From: Mycobacterium palustre
GTDB taxonomy: Bacteria > Actinomycetota > Actinomycetes > Mycobacteriales > Mycobacteriaceae
Assembly (NCBI RefSeq): GCF_002101785.1
Contig: NZ_LQPJ01000094.1
Location: forward strand, 1 to 64,000
Reading direction: 5' to 3'
DNA length: 64,000 bases
Shown here: positions 36,792-44,702 of the stretch, one piece after another
How positions within the stretch are numbered: the first letter of the stretch is position 1
Layout: every line of letters starts with the position of its first letter
Translations under genes and position numbers: made by a program
Notes under the pieces: generated by a model
Told to the model about the DNA's origin: nothing
Databases searched by the model: none
Seen by the model: only the letters and a program-made list of their open reading frames with translations

Positions 36792-38210
36792 TCAGTTGGG
36801 TGCCGTTTCGGGGGATTTGGGTTGCGACGAGATTTCCGGCTTCTGGCCCAGGTCCGTTCCGGCGCCGCCGCGGTTTCGTGATGCCTTGAACGCCCGGAGC
36901 ACCATCGATGGGCGCAGCAAGCGGGACGGACGGTCAATCATGTTGAGCGACCGCATGAATTGCTGGACCAGGGCGGGATCGGATTCGGCCGAGGCGAGCA
37001 CCCGCTCCATATAAGCGTTGGCGATCCGGATGGATGCCGGCCGCCTCCCCGCGATCTGGGGCAGCGCCAAGTCCGAGCTCACCGCGGCGCGCCATGCCAC
37101 GCGGATGTCCTTGGCCGAGCGACGGAAAAACCGACGCGGTAGGTCGCGGTCGCCATGCCGTAAGCAATCCCTGAGAACGAGAGCTTCGATGGCGGCGACG
37201 GACATGCCCTGCCCGTACAGGGGGTTGAAGTTGCACAGCGCATCGCCGATGACCAGCAGGCCGTCGGGCGTGCGGGCCGACTTGTCGTAGCGACGCCATC
37301 GGTTGGAGGGAAACCGATACCGGGTGACGTCCGCGAGCGGCTCGGCGCGGCGCGCGGCGGCCAGCACGTGCGGGGGTGCCATCTCGGCCAGAGAGTCCAA
37401 CAGCGAGGCATGATCGGCGGGGGCTTTGTGTCCGGCCACCGTTTGGACCGCCAGCATGTAGGTGTCGCCGTGCCCCGCGAACATCGCGTAGCCGCGAGGC
37501 CTATCGGGTTGTGGTGCGGCGAAGGCGATGTACTCGCGCAATGTCTCCGGGCGGAGGCGGATCGGCACGCCCGCGTAGGTGACGTTGACGGTCAGCGTAT
37601 CCTCGCGTGGTCGGGGGTAGCCCAGGGCGTCGAGAAACACCGGTGCCCGCGAGCCGCGCCCGGTCGCGTCAACCACAAGATCGGCCGTAAGGTCGATCTG
37701 CGCGCCGGAGTCGCGCCGTGCCGCTACGACACCGGTCACTCGGTCGCCGTTCCGGGTCGATCTCAGTCCCACCGCGTCGTGGCCCTGCACGATCTGCACA
37801 TTGGCAATGGTCGTCACCCTGCGACGCAGGCTCCACTCGAGAAACGGCCGGTGCACGTAGTACATGGACACGGAGCTGGGGTCGGGAATGTTGCCCGAGC
37901 TCAGCAATCGGTGCCCGTTGAACGAGACGCAAAGCCGTGACAGGTCACCGTCGTTCCAAACCTTTGCGCCGGCGAGCACCAACTCGTCGAGGAAGCCGGG
38001 GAAAAGTTCGCCCATAATCTGCATACCGCGCGCCGCCGGAATGTGGGGGAGGGCACCTTGCGGAACCCCGCGCCGGCTGACCGGTCGCTCGGGTAGCACG
38101 TCGCGTTCGACGATTGTTACGGTGCGGTAGAAGTCGGCCAGGACCCGGGCCGCAAGCAGCCCGGCAACGCTCGCCCCAAGAACCACCGCGGATCGGTCGG
38201 ATTCAGGCAA
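36792..38210 (-). CDS. FAD-dependent monooxygenase/epoxidase-like flavoprotein
   Basis: A protein of about 472 residues. The N-terminal dinucleotide motif VVLGASVAGLLAARVLAD, the DATGRGSR segment and the FAD-closing VIGDALCNFNPLYGQGMSV are those of group A flavoprotein hydroxylases and squalene-epoxidase-like proteins. Substrate unknown. TTG 38210 is preferred as start because it overlaps the stop of the upstream membrane-protein gene by eight bases and begins LPESD just as the decayed paralogue does; ATG 38282 in the same frame would overlap that gene by 80 bases. Confidence 0.85.
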   Translation of the reverse strand: MPESDRSAVVLGASVAGLLAARVLADFYRTVTIVERDVLPERPVSRRGVPQGALPHIPAARGMQIMGELFPGFLDELVLAGAKVWNDGDLSRLCVSFNGHRLLSSGNIPDPSSVSMYYVHRPFLEWSLRRRVTTIANVQIVQGHDAVGLRSTRNGDRVTGVVAARRDSGAQIDLTADLVVDATGRGSRAPVFLDALGYPRPREDTLTVNVTYAGVPIRLRPETLREYIAFAAPQPDRPRGYAMFAGHGDTYMLAVQTVAGHKAPADHASLLDSLAEMAPPHVLAAARRAEPLADVTRYRFPSNRWRRYDKSARTPDGLLVIGDALCNFNPLYGQGMSVAAIEALVLRDCLRHGDRDLPRRFFRRSAKDIRVAWRAAVSSDLALPQIAGRRPASIRIANAYMERVLASAESDPALVQQFMRSLNMIDRPSRLLRPSMVLRAFKASRNRGGAGTDLGQKPEISSQPKSPETAPN

Positions 38211-38580
38211 GCTCGTAGCTCCATTCGCGGTCGGGCAGATTCGAGAGGTGATCGAACCGAATGGCCGATGCGACCGATCCATCGTTGTGCTGCAGGCGAT
38301 TCGAGTTGTCTAGCGTCTCGAACCGAGCGAGCCTTCCGAAGGTCGCCGCGTAGAGGATGATGATCGCGGCTGCCAGCACTATGGCGATGACGCCGTGTAG
38401 AAGCAGGCGCCGTGGAGCCGGGGCTTGGCGCTGCGAGTGGGATGCCGGCCGCGGCGACCAGTCACAGGCATCGCAGTGACCGGATGACAGGCCGGCGCCT
38501 CTGTATTGGGCGGGCCGTGCCGCCGGTGGGATGGACGGATCTTCGCCGTCCAGGTGTATGGGACTCAATGCATTCCTCAA
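38203..38580 (-). CDS. Single-pass membrane protein of unknown function
   Basis: A frame of up to 125 residues. The first 55 residues are polar and Pro/His-rich, then LLLHGVIAIVLAAAIIILYA (near residues 60-80) is one strong transmembrane helix, followed by about 45 extracellular residues ending SNLPDREWSYELA. No ATG is available; the start would be TTG 38580 or TTG 38568. It overlaps the monooxygenase start, so the two may be coupled, perhaps with this protein placing the flavoprotein at the membrane (inference). Confidence 0.55.
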   Translation of the reverse strand: MRNALSPIHLDGEDPSIPPAARPAQYRGAGLSSGHCDACDWSPRPASHSQRQAPAPRRLLLHGVIAIVLAAAIIILYAATFGRLARFETLDNSNRLQHNDGSVASAIRFDHLSNLPDREWSYELA

Positions 38581-38997
38581 CGATGTCGATGAACTCGGGC
38601 TAGGTGCGGCTCGGGTGAGGCGTCCGTGTCACATCTACCGGGGTATCGGCGGAAAGACGTTTCTGTGGCGCGTGCTGTGTACACGAGGCGCGCGTGGGTG
38701 CCGATGCGGCTGTGAGGGAGCACCATTCGGTTGGGCCGTTTCGTGGGGCCACGGCAACCACATTGTGCGGCCCGAGGCTGCGTGCCCGGCCGTTGATGAG
38801 CGGGGACGCCAGGGGAAGAGCGCCGCGATGGCGCTATCTGTGGGAAATGTGTCTCGTTATCGCGGGTGGTCGCGCCGGGCCGAACCCATACTGAACGCCG
38901 AACTTTAGAACGACCTTCCGCGAAGCTTGACTGAAGAACCGCCACTGGCACCCGGCTTTACCGGGGTCACGCCGTCATCGCCAAGGAGACAGCCGAA
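38581..38997. other. Intergenic region upstream of the AraC gene
   Basis: No convincing coding frame is seen in these 417 bases, though open readings exist on both strands. It separates the divergent monooxygenase cluster and AraC gene and must hold both promoters. The words CGCTATCTGTGG and CGCGGGTGG near 38831-38868 also occur just upstream of the first HD-domain gene (30701-30750), which may be chance or a shared control site. Confidence 0.4.
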
Positions 38998-39090
38998 TTG
39001 AGCGAGGCGCTCACCCATGCACCGACCCCGATACCCCGGCGTCGTCCCACATCGGCAGTGCCAGCGCGGGATTCGGGGGCACTGCGGTGA
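38998..39090 (+). CDS. Possible 30-residue leader ORF coupled to the AraC gene
   Basis: A TTG at 38998 with AAGGAG nine bases upstream opens a 30-codon frame (begins MSEALTHAPTPIPRRRP) that ends in TGA at 39088-39090. The AraC gene GTG at 39087 overlaps this stop as GTGA. The Shine-Dalgarno belongs to the small frame, while the AraC GTG has none of its own, so reinitiation after the small ORF is a reasonable reading. Peptide function unknown. Confidence 0.4.
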   Translation: MSEALTHAPTPIPRRRPTSAVPARDSGALR

Positions 39091-40010
39091 GCCCACGGGG
39101 CATCCTGACAGCCGACGACGTCGCCGCTCCGCTCGGTTTTGCGCCGGTGCGGCGCATCGCGGCAGCCGGTGGAAGCCTTTCAGCGGCCATCTGGCGCTTC
39201 CAAGGTAAACCGCTCTACGAACTGCAAAGCCACGCGAATCGCGACACCGACATCATTGTGATGTCAATTAGTGGTCGCCACCGCCACACCTACTTCGCGG
39301 ATGGGCGGCGGAGATGGAGTCGCATCCATCCGGCTTTTCATATGAACTTTGTGGTGGCCCATGAGCAACCCAGAGCGATATTCGCCGCCGAGCATCCGTT
39401 CTCCTACCTGCACGTCTATGTGCCGCACACGCTGGTCGAGCGCCTGGCGGTGGAAAGCGGCGCCATACCATCCGGTCGAACGGTGAGGCTGATCGATCCG
39501 ATGTGCTCGAATGACCCCATCGCAGAGTCGATCTGCCGACAGATCATCCGTGAAATGACATCCGGTGACGGCTGTTCACGCATGATGATCGACGTCCTCG
39601 GCCAACAATTGGTTATCCGGCTCCTTCGACAACACTCGAGCGTGTCCGGGTCGCCGGCCCTGGCCGGCGGCCGCGGCCCGGGCTATCGGGATTGGCGACT
39701 GCGGCGCGCGATCGAATACCTCGAAGCACACCTATCCGACGACGTCGGCCTCGACCAGCTCGCTAAAGTGGTCGACTTGTCACCTGCCCGCCTCGGCGAC
39801 ATCTTCCGTGAGGGCACCGGCGAACCGCCGCATCGGTGGCTGATGAACCGCCGCTTCCTGCGCGCCTGCGAGCTGCTGGGAAACCCCTCCCTGAGCATCA
39901 CCGACATCGCGCACCGATGCGGGTTTTCGAGCTCTCAACATCTCGCGGCTGTGATGCGTCGGCGCCTCGGCATGACCGCAACGGATTACCGCCGGCAGGC
40001 CCTCTCCTGA
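39087..40010 (+). CDS. AraC family transcriptional regulator
   Basis: A 307-residue protein. The N-terminal 180 residues form a cupin-like AraC-binding domain of the type that recognises aromatic or small organic ligands (contains FHMNFVVAHEQPRAIFAAEH). The C-terminal 100 residues are the double helix-turn-helix: EAHLSDDVGLDQLAKVVDLS and ITDIAHRCGFSSSQHLAAVM. GTG 39087 start. It faces away from the flavoprotein cluster and is its most likely local regulator. Confidence 0.9.
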   Translation: MSPRGILTADDVAAPLGFAPVRRIAAAGGSLSAAIWRFQGKPLYELQSHANRDTDIIVMSISGRHRHTYFADGRRRWSRIHPAFHMNFVVAHEQPRAIFAAEHPFSYLHVYVPHTLVERLAVESGAIPSGRTVRLIDPMCSNDPIAESICRQIIREMTSGDGCSRMMIDVLGQQLVIRLLRQHSSVSGSPALAGGRGPGYRDWRLRRAIEYLEAHLSDDVGLDQLAKVVDLSPARLGDIFREGTGEPPHRWLMNRRFLRACELLGNPSLSITDIAHRCGFSSSQHLAAVMRRRLGMTATDYRRQALS

Positions 40011-40531
40011 ACACGATGCACACGCCGCTACGAAGATTCGCGCTACAACAGGCGGTCGCGTCGCGATGCTCCGGCGGCGGCGACAAGCGCGACGGATACC
40101 AGCGCGTCGCTCCTTTCTGGAAGCCAAGCGCGCGGCATTCCCGGCATACCGATTGGACAGCGCGGCGGCCCGCGCCGCACAGGCCCGCAAAAATGCGCAA
40201 ATTGTGGGAATCACGTCGCAAACTCATGGTTCGCGGCTTCGTCCGCCGGTCGATAGTTGACCAGTGATATCAGCGCCGCCGTTCGTGCGAGCCGTCCCGG
40301 TCGCCCGCTCATGCGCGGGGCCAACTCGACTGGCCACCGGCGGATGCGACGGCGCGCCGGCGCGCGGCATGCTTCGGGTTGACAACGGAATTGAAGTGGC
40401 GATGACACCCGAATACTGGCCCCGCGCACGACTACGCCCGCAAGACCTGCCCGCGCTGCGGAGGTCGCGGTCCTCGATGAACCTGGCAGCGCTCGTCGCC
40501 GCTATCCAGCCCGCCGACTGAAAGGAACCCC
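40011..40531. other. Intergenic region upstream of the Dps gene
   Basis: These 521 bases carry no gene I can support. Short frames such as 40066-40260 (+) and the stretch ending at 40521 (+, ending AALVAAIQPAD just before the Dps ribosome-binding site) are Arg-rich and have no recognisable family. The promoter of the Dps-UbiD operon should be here. Confidence 0.4.
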
Positions 40532-41032
40532 ATGACGACCTCATTGTCCGCCAACCGGCGTAACGCCGGCGATGTGCACGCTTTTCGCGCCCCGGCCAGC
40601 TTGTTCCAGGACCTGCAGCAAGTGCTCGTCGACCTGATCGAGTTGCACCTGCAAGGCAAGCAGGCCCACTGGAATCTCGTGGGAACGAACTTTCGCGACC
40701 TGCACCTGCAGCTGGACGGCATCGTCGACGCCGCGCGCGAAGCCAGCGACACCATTGCCGAACGCATGCGTGCGCTGGACGCCGTTCCCGACGGGCGCTC
40801 CGACACCGTTGTCGCAACGACGACCGTCCCCGCCGTACCGCCGGGCCTGGTCGGCGCCACCGAGACGGTGGACATGATCACCGACCGCATCTACGCCGTC
40901 GTCGGCACCATCCGCACCGTGCACGACGACGTCGATGCCGCCGATCCCTCGACCGCTGATCTCCTGCACGCGATAATCGATCAGCTGGAAAAAGAGGCGT
41001 GGCTGCTCAAATCCGAGAACGGGACGGCGTAG
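40532..41032 (+). CDS. Dps family ferritin-like protein
   Basis: A 166-residue four-helix-bundle protein. The intersubunit ferroxidase ligands are in LQGKQAHWNLVG (His near residue 46) and RDLHLQLDGIVDAARE (His, Asp and Glu near 57-69). Dps oxidises Fe2+ with peroxide and stores iron, and some members bind DNA; this one lacks a long basic tail. AAAGGA precedes ATG 40532. Only 27 bases separate it from the next gene, so it heads an operon with the UbiX/UbiD genes. Confidence 0.9.
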   Translation: MTTSLSANRRNAGDVHAFRAPASLFQDLQQVLVDLIELHLQGKQAHWNLVGTNFRDLHLQLDGIVDAAREASDTIAERMRALDAVPDGRSDTVVATTTVPAVPPGLVGATETVDMITDRIYAVVGTIRTVHDDVDAADPSTADLLHAIIDQLEKEAWLLKSENGTA

Positions 41033-41059
41033 GCGGCTGGTCGCCCGAGGAGGTGCCGC

Positions 41060-42217
41060 ATGGCCCAGACGCCTACGGCCGACCGTCGACTGATACGGCA
41101 CGGCGTGTTCCTGTTTTTCATCGGGCTGGTGACCGGCACGCAACAGCGGCGCTTCGCCAACATGCGCATGGCGCTTTCGGCTCACTTAGAGGGCGTCATG
41201 AATGGCACCTTCCTGATGGCACTGGGCGCGATATGGGGTGAGGTCGAGCTCCCCGCCGCCATGCGCCGGGCGGCCCGATGGACGGCGCTCTACGGCACGT
41301 ATGGCAACTGGCTGTTCACCGCGCTTGGCGCCGCCCTCGGTACGGCCGCCGCGAACCCCACCCTGTCGGAGGGGCACCGCGGAACGCCGCGGCAGGAGCG
41401 GCTTGTGCTGCTCGGATTCCGTAGCATGCGCTACGCCTTCCTCGTTTCCGTGGCGTTGATTCTGTGGGGCCTCGTGCGTCGGCAATCGGCGCACGACACC
41501 GTCGCCGCGCCCCCGGCCGCCGCCGTGTCGCCTGCAGACCTCAACGCCGCCGCACCGGTCGACGTCGAAACCATGGGCCCGTCCGGGTTGCCTAGCTGGA
41601 AGGACAGAACGATGCGTTTAGTGGTTGCCATGACTGGAGCGACCGGCGCCGCTCTCGGCATCCGGCTGCTCGAAGTTCTTAGGGAGCTGGAGGTAGAGAC
41701 TCATCTGGTTCTCAGCGACTGGGCTCGTGCGACGATCAGGCTAGAAACCGACCAGACCGTCGACGAGGTGCGCGGGCTCGCTTTTCGCTCCTACAGCGCC
41801 CGCGATCTCGCGGCCGGAATTTCGAGTGGATCCTTCCGCACCGACGGCATGGTCGTCTGCCCGTGCAGCATGAAGACGTTAAGCGCCATCCGAATCGGCT
41901 TTAGCGACAACCTGATCACCCGCGCCGCCGACGTCACGCTCAAGGAGCGCCGCCGGCTCGTCCTGGTCGCCCGCGAGGCTCCCCTGAGCGAGATCCACCT
42001 GGAGAACATGCACCACCTCGCCCGCATGGGCGCTGTGATCTTCCCGCCCACGGTCTCGTACTACTCCCGTCCGACCACCGTCGAAGAGGTGACCAACAGC
42101 GTCGTCGGTCGCATCCTCGACCAGCTTGACATCGAGCACTCACTGATCAAACGCTGGAAAGACGAGCCGTCGGTGACCGACGCGGGGCTGCTGCTGGCCG
42201 CGGAGGAAGCGAAATGA
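41060..42217 (+). CDS. Hydroxylaminobenzene-mutase-like membrane domain in frame with UbiX flavin prenyltransferase
   Basis: One open frame of 385 residues joins two families. Residues 1-145 are a four-helix membrane domain with the habA-like signature RMALSAHLEGVMNGTFL; mutases of this type convert hydroxylaminobenzene to 2-aminophenol. Residues about 145-184 are a Pro/Ala linker. From residue 185 the protein is UbiX: MRLVVAMTGATGAALGIRLL, CSMKTLSAI and a C-terminal flavin-binding part, which makes prenylated FMN for UbiD. ATG 41612 at the domain junction has its own GGAAGGA, so UbiX can also be made alone. GAGGAGG precedes ATG 41060. Confidence 0.82.
   Translation: MAQTPTADRRLIRHGVFLFFIGLVTGTQQRRFANMRMALSAHLEGVMNGTFLMALGAIWGEVELPAAMRRAARWTALYGTYGNWLFTALGAALGTAAANPTLSEGHRGTPRQERLVLLGFRSMRYAFLVSVALILWGLVRRQSAHDTVAAPPAAAVSPADLNAAAPVDVETMGPSGLPSWKDRTMRLVVAMTGATGAALGIRLLEVLRELEVETHLVLSDWARATIRLETDQTVDEVRGLAFRSYSARDLAAGISSGSFRTDGMVVCPCSMKTLSAIRIGFSDNLITRAADVTLKERRRLVLVAREAPLSEIHLENMHHLARMGAVIFPPTVSYYSRPTTVEEVTNSVVGRILDQLDIEHSLIKRWKDEPSVTDAGLLLAAEEAK
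41598..41614 (+). promoter_or_regulatory. ubiX: Internal ribosome-binding site and start codon for UbiX
   Basis: GGAAGGA (41598-41604) sits seven bases before ATG 41612, which is in frame with the upstream mutase-like domain. The product from here, about 201 residues, has the normal length and N-terminus of a stand-alone UbiX. Confidence 0.7.
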
Positions 42218-43803
42218 GCACGGCCACAAGCGCCTTCACGGACCGGTCGGTGGCGGGGGAGGCCGGTCCCGATTTGCGCAGCTGGCTGGCCACCCTGGAG
42301 GCCGCGAACCAGTTGCGCCGCGTCACCGCCCGCGTCGACTGGGACGAGGAGATCGGCGCGATCACCCGCGCCAACCTGTCACTCGGCGGGCCCGCGCTAT
42401 TGTTCGAAAACATCGTCGGTCATGAGAGCACAAGGTGCACGAAGTTTTTGACATCGGCCATCGGCAACCGGCGCCAAATTCAGCTCCTGCTGGGCCTGCC
42501 TGAAGACACCAGCGACTCGGCGATCGTGCGTCACCTGAAGGACGCGTTCAATACCCCCGTCGCCCCGCGCGTCGTCCAGACCGGCCCCGTCAAGGAGAAC
42601 ATCGTCTCCGGCGACGACATCGACCTGTGGCAGTTTCCCGCTCCCAAGTGGCATGCCACCGACGGCGGCCGCTACATCGACACGTTCTGCGGGGTGGTGA
42701 CCGAGGACACGGTGACCGGGCGGGACAACATCGGGGTCTACCGCGGCATGATCGTCGACCGCGACAAGATCGCAAAACTGATGGTGCCGACCCAAGGCTG
42801 GGGTGGCCACTTCCAGGAGTACAAGCCAAAACCGATGCCGGTGGCCGTCGTGTACGGGTGGCACGACGTGTTGCCGTTCTGCGGCGGCAGTCCGTTCCCG
42901 AAGGCCGTCTGCGAATGGGACATGATGGGCGCCCTGCTGGGCCGCCCCGTCGACCTGGTGGCCTGCGAATCGGTGCCGCTGCACGCTCCGGCGAGCGCCG
43001 AGATCGTCGTCGAGGGCTACCTCGACCCGGATCCCGCCACTTTCATGGAGGAGGGGCCGTTCGCGGAGTACCCAGGCTACCTCGACGGCCACCCGGCGCC
43101 GACACCTGTTCTGCGCGTTACCCGCATCACCCACCGCAACGATCCGATCCTACGCGGCACCCTCGAGGGGATGCGGCCCGGTTTTTTGGTTGAGGATTCC
43201 ATGTGCAACTACGCGCGCTCGGCGATCGCGTGGAATCTGCTCGAGGGCGCGGGAATTGGCGGCGTCACCGACGTGTGGATGTCGCAGGTGTCTAACGGCA
43301 CCAACATCGTGGTGCAGATCCGCAAGGCGTACCGAGGCCACGCCCAGCAGGTCGCCGCGGCGCTGTGGGGTACCAGCGGGTCGGGCTGGTTCTACAAGCA
43401 CGTCATGGTCGTGGAGGAGGACATCGACATCCACGACCCCGAGGCGCTCGACTGGGCCCTGGCCTACCGGGTCAATGCGGGCCTCGGCGACATCACCTTC
43501 TACGGGCCGACTTTGGGCTCACCGCTCGATCCGTCCACCCCTCCCGAGAAGGCGAACATGGCCAAGTACGGCAGCGGCGAATGGCACCGGGTGCTCGTCG
43601 ACGCCACCCGCAGCTGGGAGTTCGAGCCACGCCCCGAGTGGGGCGGGCGGCATTACCCGGCGATCAACAAAATCGCCCCGGAGCTCGAGGCCCGCGTGGC
43701 CGCCCGCTGGGAGGAGTACGGCATCGGCATCCCCTACCTCGACGACGAGCGCCGGGAACTGCTGACGATGGAGGCGCTGAGCAAGCGCCTGCCCGACGTC
43801 TAA
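42214..43803 (+). CDS. ubiD: UbiD family (de)carboxylase
   Basis: A 529-residue UbiD protein. Hallmarks include the long N-terminal metal and prFMN domain (DNIGVYRGMIVDRDK, VVYGWHDVLPF), the PAPASAEIVVEG-like stretch HAPASAEIVVEGYL and the catalytic Glu in EEGPFAEYPGY. With prenylated FMN from UbiX it decarboxylates aromatic or unsaturated acids. ATG overlaps the UbiX stop as ATGA, so the two are coupled. Together with the mutase-like domain it suggests breakdown of a nitro- or amino-aromatic acid, but the substrate is inferred only. Confidence 0.92.
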   Translation: MSTATSAFTDRSVAGEAGPDLRSWLATLEAANQLRRVTARVDWDEEIGAITRANLSLGGPALLFENIVGHESTRCTKFLTSAIGNRRQIQLLLGLPEDTSDSAIVRHLKDAFNTPVAPRVVQTGPVKENIVSGDDIDLWQFPAPKWHATDGGRYIDTFCGVVTEDTVTGRDNIGVYRGMIVDRDKIAKLMVPTQGWGGHFQEYKPKPMPVAVVYGWHDVLPFCGGSPFPKAVCEWDMMGALLGRPVDLVACESVPLHAPASAEIVVEGYLDPDPATFMEEGPFAEYPGYLDGHPAPTPVLRVTRITHRNDPILRGTLEGMRPGFLVEDSMCNYARSAIAWNLLEGAGIGGVTDVWMSQVSNGTNIVVQIRKAYRGHAQQVAAALWGTSGSGWFYKHVMVVEEDIDIHDPEALDWALAYRVNAGLGDITFYGPTLGSPLDPSTPPEKANMAKYGSGEWHRVLVDATRSWEFEPRPEWGGRHYPAINKIAPELEARVAARWEEYGIGIPYLDDERRELLTMEALSKRLPDV

Positions 43804-43828
43804 AGGTTGCGGGGCGACACGCCTGAAG

Positions 43829-44608
43829 CTAGGGCGCGGCCTCTTTGTCGAATTCCGAGGCGATCTCGCGCGCGACGCGCTTGAGCAGCGGGGTCACCTC
43901 GGCCGCGGATTTCAGGGTGACGCGCGCCGCGGGACCGGAGATCGAGATCGCGGTCAGCGACGGCGCGTCGGGCACCGGGACGGCGAAGCAGCGCACGCCG
44001 ACCTCCTGCTCGCCCTCGTCGACGGCATAGCCCCGCGATCGGCACAGCTGGATGTCGGCCAGCAATTCCTCGGCGGTGGTGTGGGCGTTCTCGGTCGGCG
44101 CGGGCATCCCGGTGCGCGACACCAAAGCCCGCACCGCGTCGTCGGGCAGCTGCATCAGCAGCGCCTTGCCCACACCGGTGCAGTGCGGGTACACGCGCCG
44201 GCCGACCTCGGTGAACATCCGCATCGAGTGCGGCGACGGGACCTGGGCGACGTAGACGGCCATGTCGTTGTCCATCAGCGCCATGTTCGCGGTCTCACCG
44301 GTGCGCTCCACCAGTTCCAACAGGTGCGGCCGCGACCACACGCCGACGAGCTGACCGGCGCTTTCACCCAGCCGGATCAGCTTGGGGCCCAAGGAGTAGT
44401 TGCGGTTGGGCAGCTGCCGCACGTAGCCCATGCCCAGCAGGGTGCGGGCGAGCCGGTGAATCGTCGGGGCCGGAAGGTGCGCGCGCGCCGCCAGATCGCC
44501 GAGCGCGCCCGTGCCACCCATGGTGGCCAAGATCTCCAGCAGCTCGAATGCCCGCTCAACCGACTGAACACCGCCCGTGCCTCGAGTTCCGCGAGTGTCG
44601 CGAGCCAT
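43829..44608 (-). CDS. IclR family regulator of glyoxylate genes
   Basis: A 259-residue IclR protein: winged helix-turn-helix at residues about 15-75 (GALGDLAARAHLPAPTIHRL) and an effector domain with CTGVGKALL and GYAVDEGEQEVGVRCFAVPV. AllR-type relatives sense glyoxylate or allantoin. ATG 44608 is used; GTG 44611 precedes it. A palindromic TTTCGTATCACGAAA lies 51 bases upstream, and related sites occur in the divergent gcl/glcD promoter region, so it probably controls both and itself. Confidence 0.9.
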   Translation of the reverse strand: MARDTRGTRGTGGVQSVERAFELLEILATMGGTGALGDLAARAHLPAPTIHRLARTLLGMGYVRQLPNRNYSLGPKLIRLGESAGQLVGVWSRPHLLELVERTGETANMALMDNDMAVYVAQVPSPHSMRMFTEVGRRVYPHCTGVGKALLMQLPDDAVRALVSRTGMPAPTENAHTTAEELLADIQLCRSRGYAVDEGEQEVGVRCFAVPVPDAPSLTAISISGPAARVTLKSAAEVTPLLKRVAREIASEFDKEAAP

Positions 44609-44658
44609 CACCGCTTCCGATCCGCCCCGGGTGGGAGCCCGTCATTTTGAACGGGCTA

Positions 44659-44673
44659 TTTCGTATCACGAAA
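44659..44673. promoter_or_regulatory. Putative IclR operator at the regulator gene
   Basis: TTTCGTATCACGAAA is an inverted repeat (TTTCG and CGAAA around TATCA) in the 94-base gap between gcl and the regulator gene. It shares its shape with three sites at 48322-48537. Confidence 0.6.
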
Positions 44674-44702
44674 CGAAGGCCAGCCACAAGGCGCCCCGGC
44701 GG

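Noticed and set aside
40066..40521. Small genes between the AraC and Dps genes
   Set aside because: The frames are Arg-rich, overlap on several strands and lack family features or good ribosome-binding sites.
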